This document shows positions 57,789-64,000 of a stretch of 64,000 nucleotides of DNA, in pieces. The notes beneath the pieces are model-generated. The model saw only the letters and a program-made list of their open reading frames with translations, was not told the DNA's origin and ran no database searches. Location: the NCBI RefSeq assembly GCF_004331485.1, contig NZ_SJKD01000019.1:1-64000 (forward strand), in the 5' to 3' direction. Origin of the DNA: Kribbella capetownensis. GTDB lineage: Bacteria; Actinomycetota; Actinomycetes; Propionibacteriales; Kribbellaceae. Both the position numbers and the translations under genes were made by a program. Every line of letters starts with the position of its first letter. The first letter of the stretch is position 1.

Positions 57789-59369
57789 TCAGACTGCCGT
57801 GTCTGCCTCACCTTCGCCCTCGTCAGCGTCGTCACCCTCGGCCTGGTGGTCGGCGTCGTCCCCGGCCTCTGGTTCGCTCTCGCCCTCTTCACCGGTGGGA
57901 AGTCCGGCGGCCAGTAGCTCGACGCGGCACGGCTGGTACCCCTGGTCGATGATGAACTGCAGGTACTCGCGCTGCTCACACCCCGACGTCTTGTTGTAGG
58001 GGTCCTTGCGCCAGGACTGCCGGTTCAGGGCCTTCTCGTTCCCGCCCAGCACGATCGCGAGCAGGATCACCAGGCGGCGCTTGTCGCTCGCCTCGTCGGC
58101 CGCCTTCCGAAGGCCCATCGTGGTTCCGTCCCGCCAGTGACCGGCGACGTACTCGCTGTCGGCCGGGGTGATGCCGAGCAGATCGGCGGCAAGCGGGTGG
58201 TGGTCGCGGAACGCGTCGGTGACCGCGTAGTGGGCGGTCAGCATCTCGCTGGCCAGGAACGCCACCGCACCGGCAGGCATCGTCTTGCGCTTGAGAAAGT
58301 TCCGCAGCCACTCACGCCGCACGTCCACAGCAGCGTCCCACTCCTTGTTGCCCGTGATGACGGCGGCGCGGTCCTCTCGCTTCTGCTGCCGGGCATCCGC
58401 GGCCTGCTGCGTGTTCTGGCTCGGTTTCCCGGAGCCGTGACGGGTCGCCTTGTCGCAGACCGGGATCGCCGTCCAGCGGTACTCGTCGTGGACCTCGTCG
58501 CGGATCTCGTCCGGTACGTCGTCGTCATCGTCGAAGACCTGTCCATCCGGTGCGACCCACACCATCGACTGCTCGATGCGTACCGCGTGACCGGGGCACG
58601 TGCGATGCGCCTCCGGATCGACCGGCGAACCGTCCTCATCGGTCAGGTACTCGACGTACCGCACCGAATCCGTCGAGCCCGGCACGGTCTGTATGACCCG
58701 CAGCCCTTCAGCCTCAACACCTTCGACGTAGGCACGTCGGGCGGCCTGGTCCTCGTCGGCCTGCCGGTACCTGGCGGCGATGTGTTCGAGGCTGCGGCCA
58801 CTCCGTGCGGCCCACACCAGTTCGTCGACCCGTCCCTGGTCATCGGCGAACTCGGCGACCAACGCCGCCTGCATGATGTCCAGGTCGTATAGGTCGAGCG
58901 CGGAGCTCGCAGCCTCCGACGACACAACCGCCTTGGCCGCCTTCACCTGCGGCCGCGTCATCTGCAGCCGCTTCCCGATCTTGGTGTCGCTCAGCCCGAG
59001 CCCACTCAGCTGGACCGCGACGTTCGCGTTCTCGCTCGGCAACATGACCCGGCGGTACTTGTTCTCCGCGTGCTGCGACACGATCCGCTCGATCTCGGCC
59101 TCGGTGGTCGTGTCCTCGTCACCCACCACGATCACTGGCACCGGCTTGTCCGCTTCGATCGCGCACAGCGTGCGGTGCGCCCCGCGCCTGACCTTGATCC
59201 TGCCCTCGGCGGTCCGCACTGCCGTGACCGGCTCCAGCACCCCCACATCCCGGATGCTGGCGACTAGCTCGGGGTCCGGCTTGACCTCCCAGATGTTGTC
59301 GCCCAGCTCCAGCTCGGTCGGGTCCATCACCTGCACGACCCATGTCTGCTCAGCGCTGACATCAACCAT
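57789..59369 (-). CDS. ParB/Spo0J-family protein with long C-terminus
   Basis: 526 aa from ATG 59369 (GGAG 14 nt upstream). The ParB N-terminal nuclease-like fold is clear (VASIRDVGVLEPVTAVRTAE, GRIKVRRGAHRTLCAIEADK), then the HTH (LGLSDTKIGKRLQMTRPQVK, AAKAV). About 300 more residues follow, ending in a Glu/Asp/Gly-rich tail. It is 3 kb from parA in the opposite orientation, so it may be a regulator or plasmid-type ParB rather than the parA partner. Leader copy 4 precedes it. Confidence 0.8.
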   Translation of the reverse strand: MVDVSAEQTWVVQVMDPTELELGDNIWEVKPDPELVASIRDVGVLEPVTAVRTAEGRIKVRRGAHRTLCAIEADKPVPVIVVGDEDTTTEAEIERIVSQHAENKYRRVMLPSENANVAVQLSGLGLSDTKIGKRLQMTRPQVKAAKAVVSSEAASSALDLYDLDIMQAALVAEFADDQGRVDELVWAARSGRSLEHIAARYRQADEDQAARRAYVEGVEAEGLRVIQTVPGSTDSVRYVEYLTDEDGSPVDPEAHRTCPGHAVRIEQSMVWVAPDGQVFDDDDDVPDEIRDEVHDEYRWTAIPVCDKATRHGSGKPSQNTQQAADARQQKREDRAAVITGNKEWDAAVDVRREWLRNFLKRKTMPAGAVAFLASEMLTAHYAVTDAFRDHHPLAADLLGITPADSEYVAGHWRDGTTMGLRKAADEASDKRRLVILLAIVLGGNEKALNRQSWRKDPYNKTSGCEQREYLQFIIDQGYQPCRVELLAAGLPTGEEGESEPEAGDDADHQAEGDDADEGEGEADTAV

Positions 59370-59387
59370 CGAACGTGCTCCACCTCT

Positions 59388-59636
59388 GCCAGGTGACGGG
59401 CCGCCGGGCCTTGGTTGGCCGACTGTTTTCCGCCCCCTCCTGGCAAGCGGAGTCCGGACCCGTAAGCGGCCGGGGTGCAACCGCTGAAACCCCGCAGGGG
59501 CCGCCGTAGGTGGGCGGTTGCGTCCCGGTTGTGTCGGGTCATGATGAAGTGGCCAGGAGGGGGCGAAAGAACGCTTTTCGCAGCGCCGACGAAGTCGGCA
59601 CCGCAGCCCGGCCCCAGGGCCGGCCGGATCATGTCT
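59388..59636 (-). promoter_or_regulatory. Structured leader element, copy 4
   Basis: Arms 59431-59444 and 59552-59565 (14 bp) enclose 107 nt holding GCAACCGC/GCGGTTGC (59477-59484, 59514-59521) and CCCC-GCA-GGGG (59490-59500). A further hairpin GCCGAC-GAA-GTCGGC is at 59585-59599. Ends about 18 nt upstream of the ParB-like start. Confidence 0.78.
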
Positions 59637-59823
59637 TGAACCCCAGGCCTGGTCCCGAAGGTCTGCTGGGCTCACGGGGTAACGCCCGGAACCACTCCAC
59701 CGATGTCGGTAACCCGCTGAGTCACCCGGGCGCGGGAACCCTCGAGCTTGCGGGTCGCCCAACAGTGAGTGGCGACCGCCGTGCTACTCGGCGGCCGCCA
59801 CTCGGTCTTGATGTCTGGGTTGT

Positions 59824-60645
59824 TCAGTCGGCGTGTGGTTGCAGGAGCTCAGTGAGGGCTGGCCACAGCACGTCCTCGCGGCCCCACTCGGGGTCGATCA
59901 GGGTGACCTGGTGCGCCTGGTTCACCACAGCTCCTATCTCGCGGGAGCACCACGACCCGTACGTCATACGAGTGTTGCTGGGCGGCAGCCAGACGCCGAA
60001 GACGGTGTATGGCCGTCCGGCTCGCGTCGTCACAACGACCGCGTCCTGCCGAATCCGATCGCTCGGGTCGTGGACGACGTACAGCAGCCCGTGCGTCTGG
60101 GCGGTGAGTGCTAAGACCCTCCGCAGCGTCTCGTCGGTCACGTAGCCCTGAACGGCGGCCCGCTGCTGCCAGCCGGCGCCGTCGTACCCCGGGTCGGTGG
60201 CGCCGGGCTGCGAGGCCTCGGTGAGAAACCCGATGCGGTTCAGGTCGGCCAGGACTGGCAGCAGCTCGGTCGTCTCCGGGTCGGGTTCGTCGTACCCGCC
60301 CGGGTGGAACGCCAGCTCGCCCTCGAGCCACTGCGCGGTCAGCCCACACAGATCCTCGAAAGTCGCGGCCTCAGCCCACCGATCCGCAGTCGCTGCGCGA
60401 GCGCGCCGGTTCGCACACCGCGCTCTGACCAGCTCGGCCAGGGAGTGGCGCGATGCGCGTCGTTCGCACCGGTCGCAGACCGGGGCGTCCTGGTCAGGGC
60501 CGTCGTCGGGTCCCTCAGCGGCCAGGTATGCCCCGCACAGCGCCCGCGGGACCTTCAGTCCGAGCCGGTCGAGCCAGTGCTGCCAGTCCCCCACGATGTG
60601 GACTACCGCTTGGCGTGAGGCCCGGGCTTCAGTCGGTGCGGGCAT
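59824..60645 (-). CDS. DUF6919-like protein
   Basis: 273 aa from ATG 60645 (TGATG overlap with the upstream gene). Cys pair region PVCDRCERRASRH near residue 60, then WAEAATFEDLCGLTAQWLEG, a proline-rich stretch and LLPVLADLNRIGFLTEASQP, the pattern I associate with DUF6919. C-terminal strands follow (YTVFGVWLPPSNTRMTYGSW). Function unknown. Confidence 0.65.
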   Translation of the reverse strand: MPAPTEARASRQAVVHIVGDWQHWLDRLGLKVPRALCGAYLAAEGPDDGPDQDAPVCDRCERRASRHSLAELVRARCANRRARAATADRWAEAATFEDLCGLTAQWLEGELAFHPGGYDEPDPETTELLPVLADLNRIGFLTEASQPGATDPGYDGAGWQQRAAVQGYVTDETLRRVLALTAQTHGLLYVVHDPSDRIRQDAVVVTTRAGRPYTVFGVWLPPSNTRMTYGSWCSREIGAVVNQAHQVTLIDPEWGREDVLWPALTELLQPHAD

Positions 60646-61952
60646 CACTGCTCACCGCCCGCAGTGCGGGCGCGGGCGGTCAGCGTCGGCGTGCTCCAGA
60701 CATCGACGTCGGTGACGGCCTCGGCGCTGGTGCCGGACACGCTGCGGAAGAGCGAGTCCAGGTGGATCCGCACGTCGCGGACCATCTCAGCGTTGGTGGC
60801 GAACCCCATCCGCTCGTTGGCGACCCTGAGGCGCCGGTGGTACCGGCCGACCGCGCGCCGCCGGGCCGCGGTGTCGGGCTTGGTCTGGTGCACCCGGTAC
60901 GCCAGGGTCGCGAGCCGGGCCGCCGTGCGCGACCGGGCGGCCTGCTCGTCGTCCTGGTCGATGTCGTCCAGCAGCCCGAACCGAGCCAGGGCACGTCGTC
61001 GGATCCGGGCCACAGGGCCTTCGTGGTTCGTCAGGTCCCTGCGCTCGCCGCGGATCAGTAGCTCGAACATCACTGCCGCGACCATGGGCGCGAGGAACCG
61101 GATCCAGGCCTCGCGGCCGTCGGCGTCGCTGGCCGACACGACGCCGGACAGGACCGCGAACACCCATACAAGGGCGCCCTCGGCGCCCATCCGGCCGTTC
61201 TGCAGCCGGTTGATCCGTCCTAGCCAGGCGCAAGCCACGGCGGCGGCGTCGAACAGCAGGAACATCGCTGTGACCATCGGCCACGGCAGCCTGCCTAGAT
61301 CGTTGAGGAACGTCCACATGCCCCACCCCGACGTCGTCATCGCCGCCGCGCACGCCACCAGGACCAAGACCATGCCGACCTTGCGGCGCCGCTGGGCCTG
61401 CTCCGTGCTCAGCGCGGCTGCCTGGATCTTCATCGCGTCGACGACTCTCGTGTGCTCGGCCTGCAGCGCAGCGACCTCCTCGCGGTGAGCAGCTCGCTCG
61501 GCGTCACGGCCGTGGGCCAGCGCCGAAGCCTCGGCGAGCAGCTGCTCGACCCGGACCTCCAGCTGGCCACCGCGGCCGGTCTCTGCCGCCAACTCGACGC
61601 GGCGCTGACCCAGTTCCGCGGTCGTAGTCGTCGCCGCACTCTTGGCCTGCCGGCGCGCCGTGTCCCGCTCGGCATGCGCCGGCGCCGCGCCGGCCGCCTG
61701 GACAGGACCACTCCCCCGGGTCTGGTCGCCTTGGACCTGCTCATCGCGGAATTCGCGAATTTTCCCGCGGCCCCAGCTCTCCCCACGCCGGAACATCTCG
61801 CCGAGCGCTTTGCCGCTCAACGGCTGGTGGTCGGCGACCGACTTCTTGTACGCCCTGCGCGCCAGCTCGTGTAGCTGGGCAGGATCTTCAGGGATCTCGA
61901 CCAGGGCCACCGGAGCGACCTGCAGGCGACGGTCTGTTGCTAAATCAGTCAT
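60645..61952 (-). CDS. Membrane protein with coiled coil, Spd/DUF2637-like
   Basis: 435 aa from ATG 61952, which has GGAGAA 9 nt upstream; ATG 61970 is alternative. Polar N-terminus with an HTH-like KALGEMFRRGESWGRGKIRE, a coiled coil (EVRVEQLLAEASALAHGRDA), then about four membrane helices (VGMVLVLVACAAAMTTSGWG; MVTAMFLLFDAAAVACAWLG; ALVWVFAVLSGVVSA; FLAPMVAAVMFELLI) and a cytoplasmic tail. Topology recalls DUF2637/SpdB-type plasmid spread proteins. Confidence 0.65.
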   Translation of the reverse strand: MTDLATDRRLQVAPVALVEIPEDPAQLHELARRAYKKSVADHQPLSGKALGEMFRRGESWGRGKIREFRDEQVQGDQTRGSGPVQAAGAAPAHAERDTARRQAKSAATTTTAELGQRRVELAAETGRGGQLEVRVEQLLAEASALAHGRDAERAAHREEVAALQAEHTRVVDAMKIQAAALSTEQAQRRRKVGMVLVLVACAAAMTTSGWGMWTFLNDLGRLPWPMVTAMFLLFDAAAVACAWLGRINRLQNGRMGAEGALVWVFAVLSGVVSASDADGREAWIRFLAPMVAAVMFELLIRGERRDLTNHEGPVARIRRRALARFGLLDDIDQDDEQAARSRTAARLATLAYRVHQTKPDTAARRRAVGRYHRRLRVANERMGFATNAEMVRDVRIHLDSLFRSVSGTSAEAVTDVDVWSTPTLTARARTAGGEQ

Positions 61953-62037
61953 GATTGAGGTGTTCTCCATCGGTTCGTCTCAGGATTTGATGGGGACCGG
62001 CCGTCGCAGATGTGCAGTCTGCGGCGGCCTTCGTCGT

Positions 62038-62238
62038 TCACTGGCCGCGGATGCGTGTCAGGACGGCATGGGCCAGGTCGGGGTTGGCGAGAAGTTCGTC
62101 CGACAACGCTCGGTAGATCTTCGCTAGAGCCAGGCCGGGGCCGTTCTCGACCGACCACAGCTTCATCTGTCGGTGCTGGTTGCTCTCAAGGTCGAGCGTC
62201 ACGCGCACGGTGCCTCGGTGTGCAGTGGCGGTAGTCAT
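62038..62238 (-). CDS. RHH-type DNA-binding protein of partition locus
   Basis: 66 aa. VRVTLDLESNQHRQMKLWSV begins like a ribbon-helix-helix strand and helix, then LALAKIYRALSDELLANPDL. Divergent from parA with a 14-bp inverted repeat between them (62251-62288), the layout of ParA/RHH partition systems in which the RHH protein is both centromere-binding adapter and repressor. Confidence 0.65.
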   Translation of the reverse strand: MTTATAHRGTVRVTLDLESNQHRQMKLWSVENGPGLALAKIYRALSDELLANPDLAHAVLTRIRGQ

Positions 62239-62250
62239 AGCCTGACTATA

Positions 62251-62288
62251 GCTGTAGTTACTGCATTGTGCATAGCAGTAACTACAGC
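62251..62288. promoter_or_regulatory. 14-bp inverted repeat, probable centromere/operator
   Basis: GCTGTAGTTACTGC, 10 nt, GCAGTAACTACAGC: perfect. CTATAGC occurs on both flanks (62246, 62294). Lies between the RHH and parA genes; a half-site copy is at 16229. Confidence 0.7.
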
Positions 62289-62550
62289 ATGTTCTATAGC
62301 ATCGAACTCCGCTGTTGAGATAGCAGCTTTAAGTGCAGTAGTAGAGGCATTGAGGACAGCATCTGCTCAGCATGCTTAACACTGCTTGGCTTAGTGCATT
62401 GGGAGGCAATGAGGGGGTCCGATGATGTCTGGCAATGTGGCGAGCTGCTGTTGCTTCTAGCGGGGGTAATCGCGACAGTTACCGGTGTGGTGGGTCACTA
62501 TGGGGTCTAGGGCATGACTTCATACAGTTCACCAGCAGGGGAGTCCGGGG

Positions 62551-63489
62551 ATGGATTCGCAGGAGCTTGACGCACTACGCAGCGTCCTGAGCCGTGTTGT
62601 GGCGTTCGGCAATGGCAAGGGCGGGTCGCTGAAGACCACTCTGTCCTCGAACGTCGCCGGCCTGGCGGCCGACAGCGGTATGCGGGTTCTGGTGGTCGAC
62701 CTCGACCCGCAGGGGAACATGTCGGAGGACCTGGGGCTGACGCAGGTCGGTCAGGACAAGGACGCTGGGGAGTCGTTGTACGAGGCGATCGCGCGTCGTA
62801 AGACTCTTGTGCCGTCACATCCGAATGTCCGCGAGAACCTCGACCTGGTGGGTGCCGATTCGACGAACACGGAGGCACTGGTCAGCTGGCTTCAAGCCAA
62901 CATGCTCAGGGACGAGGACGCCGTCTACGCGTTGGCGCGTGCGCTGCAGCCCATCGCGGACCAGTACTCCCTGATCGTGCTCGACCTTCCGCCGGGGCAG
63001 GAGCAGTTGATCAGGGTCGCGCTGGCCGCGGCCAGGTACCTGATCATCCCGACTCAGGCTGATATCTCCAGCTTGAAGGGGATGGAGCTGATGGGTCAGC
63101 GGTTCGCGAAGGCGCGGGCTAACGACAATCCGGACCTCGAGCTCCTGGGCGTCGCGGCGGTGTGCATCCCGGAGGCTGCCAAGGTGCTGCGGAACGAGAC
63201 CGTCGCCGCCATCCACCGGTCGTTCGGGGGAGAGGCTCCGGTGTTCGGCACGATCGTTCGGCACGCCGCGGTGCCGGCGACGGACGCTCGCAATCGGGGG
63301 CTGCTCGTGCACGAACTGGAGACGTTCGTCCCGAGTCAGGCCGAAACCTTCGCTCGCCTCCGCCAGCGGGCAGCTGGTTCTCAGGTCGAGCGAGCTGTGT
63401 CCAGTACGGCGGTGAAGCTCGCGAGCGATTTTGCCGGAATCACCGAAGAGATCTTTGCTGCGATCGCTAAGCGAGAGGCGGCGGCATGA
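62551..63489 (+). CDS. parA: ParA-type partition ATPase
   Basis: 312 aa from ATG 62551. Deviant Walker A KGGSLKTT at residues 23-30 (most ParA have KGGVGKTT; both Lys are kept), Walker A' VLVVDLDPQGN and Walker B LIVLDLPPGQEQLI. The C-terminal half has ADISSLKGMELMGQ and TFVPSQAETFARLRQRA. It should bind DNA nonspecifically and move the plasmid with its centromere-binding partner. The stop overlaps the next start by 4 nt. Confidence 0.92.
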   Translation: MDSQELDALRSVLSRVVAFGNGKGGSLKTTLSSNVAGLAADSGMRVLVVDLDPQGNMSEDLGLTQVGQDKDAGESLYEAIARRKTLVPSHPNVRENLDLVGADSTNTEALVSWLQANMLRDEDAVYALARALQPIADQYSLIVLDLPPGQEQLIRVALAAARYLIIPTQADISSLKGMELMGQRFAKARANDNPDLELLGVAAVCIPEAAKVLRNETVAAIHRSFGGEAPVFGTIVRHAAVPATDARNRGLLVHELETFVPSQAETFARLRQRAAGSQVERAVSSTAVKLASDFAGITEEIFAAIAKREAAA

Positions 63490-64000
63490 ACGAGAAGCTT
63501 CCCCCCAGCGGCGGGCTGCCGCCACGGCACCTCGAGCAGGTTTTCACGCCGCCAGCAAAGCGCAGCGAGAATCTGCAGCGCATTCTGTCTGCGGTCCCGC
63601 CAGCTAAGGCCCGGGTCGTGCCTGCGCAGGACCCGGCGCCCTCGGTCGAGGCCGAGGCCGACGCCGCTCCGGCGACCATTGAAGAAGTCAAGACCGAGCC
63701 CACCGAGTCGAGCAGGCCAGATCCAGTGGATCGCGCTGCGCCACTGCCCGGCGGTTCTGACGCGCGGAAGATGATCATCGTGTATATGCCGGCCAGTCAG
63801 CGGGAGTGGCTGCGCAAGGCTGCGGTCGGTTCGACGCAGTTGTATGTCGTCCTGAGCGCCGTCGATCAGGTCGAGCGTGCAGGCAAGCTGGCCGAGGCCA
63901 TCGCGAAGGCTCAGCAGCCGGATACGAGCGGTCTCTTCGTGCTTCCGCAGACAACGCGTGGCGGGTCTACGAATGTCCAGGTCAGCCTGTGGGCGCTCGA
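63486..64000 (+). CDS. Gene downstream of parA, cut by window edge
   Basis: At least 171 aa from ATG 63486 (ATGA overlap). Disordered Pro/Ala-rich N-terminus (PPSGGLPPRHLEQVFTPPAK), then from about residue 95 a folded part (KMIIVYMPASQREWLRKAAV). A second partition protein by position; the C-terminus lies beyond the window. Not recognisable as ParB. Confidence 0.65.
   Translation, partial: MNEKLPPSGGLPPRHLEQVFTPPAKRSENLQRILSAVPPAKARVVPAQDPAPSVEAEADAAPATIEEVKTEPTESSRPDPVDRAAPLPGGSDARKMIIVYMPASQREWLRKAAVGSTQLYVVLSAVDQVERAGKLAEAIAKAQQPDTSGLFVLPQTTRGGSTNVQVSLWAL

Noticed and set aside
59327..59632. Leader copies as coding sequence (MTRH... frames)
   Set aside because: Each copy reads in a different frame across the same conserved bases and none has a ribosome site at the shared ATG.
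62173..62379. Plus-strand 68-codon frame across the parA operator
   Set aside because: It runs through the inverted repeat, has no ribosome site and is antisense to the RHH gene at its start.

Overview
The window is GC-rich, actinobacterial DNA, judged from codon use, a WhiB-like protein, DUF5753 and DUF6879 regulators, RRQRL-type and SCO6880-type proteins, and GAF-ANTAR and DUF4913 proteins. Frequent GTACGCCGTAC-like words recall Kribbella and relatives; that placement is an inference. The gene content (partition locus, relaxase and MobC, a full type IV secretion operon, an FtsK/TraB-type translocase, SSB, toxin-antitoxin modules, a resolvase) points to a large conjugative plasmid or integrative-conjugative element. 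I see no replication initiator, tRNA, rRNA or CRISPR array.

Layout. 1-6051 is a tightly overlapping leftward operon ending in an FtsK/TraB-like ATPase that runs off the left edge. 6085-10591 holds regulators, with repeat operators, an aminoglycoside-phosphotransferase-like protein and a DUF6879/DUF5753 set. 10729-20111 holds SSB, a GNAT-VOC fusion, small proteins and a series of modules described below. 20225-26105 holds two secreted paralogues, a zeta-type and a RelE-type toxin-antitoxin module, and small operons. 26123-34995 is accessory: gene remnants, a P450, an SRAP protein, a 12-residue-repeat membrane protein, a resolvase beside a dyad and 16-bp direct repeats, and an AT-rich pocket with a tiny toxin-like ORF. 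33976-35925 is a sigma-like protein with a probable membrane partner. 36145-47462 is the type IV secretion region: leftward transglycosylase genes and a rightward operon from VirB2-like to VirB4, VirD4 and DUF4913. 48232-51024 is a regulatory cluster (XRE, GAF-ANTAR, membrane GAF). 50993-56144 is the leftward MobC/relaxase operon. 57611-61952 holds a ParB-like protein and membrane genes. 62038-64000 is a partition locus (RHH protein, 14-bp inverted repeat, ParA, partial partner).

The most interesting signal is a dispersed structured element of about 180-250 bp. It occurs four times (11920-12167, 18451-18627, 19414-19665, 59388-59636), each time just upstream of a leftward gene (unknown, DUF932, unknown, ParB-like). 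The copies have conserved 12-14-bp arms with compensatory changes in an inner stem, and they read in different frames, so the conservation is structural rather than coding. A second motif around GGCTCGATGCC lies shortly past the 3' end of the same genes and of one decayed gene. Together with terminators this gives a repeated module: leader, gene, terminator, motif. I do not recognise it as a described RNA class.

Expected teamwork: relaxase and MobC process the transfer origin, VirD4 delivers DNA to the VirB4-energised channel, the transglycosylase opens the wall, ParA and its partners segregate the element, and the toxin-antitoxin modules stabilise it.
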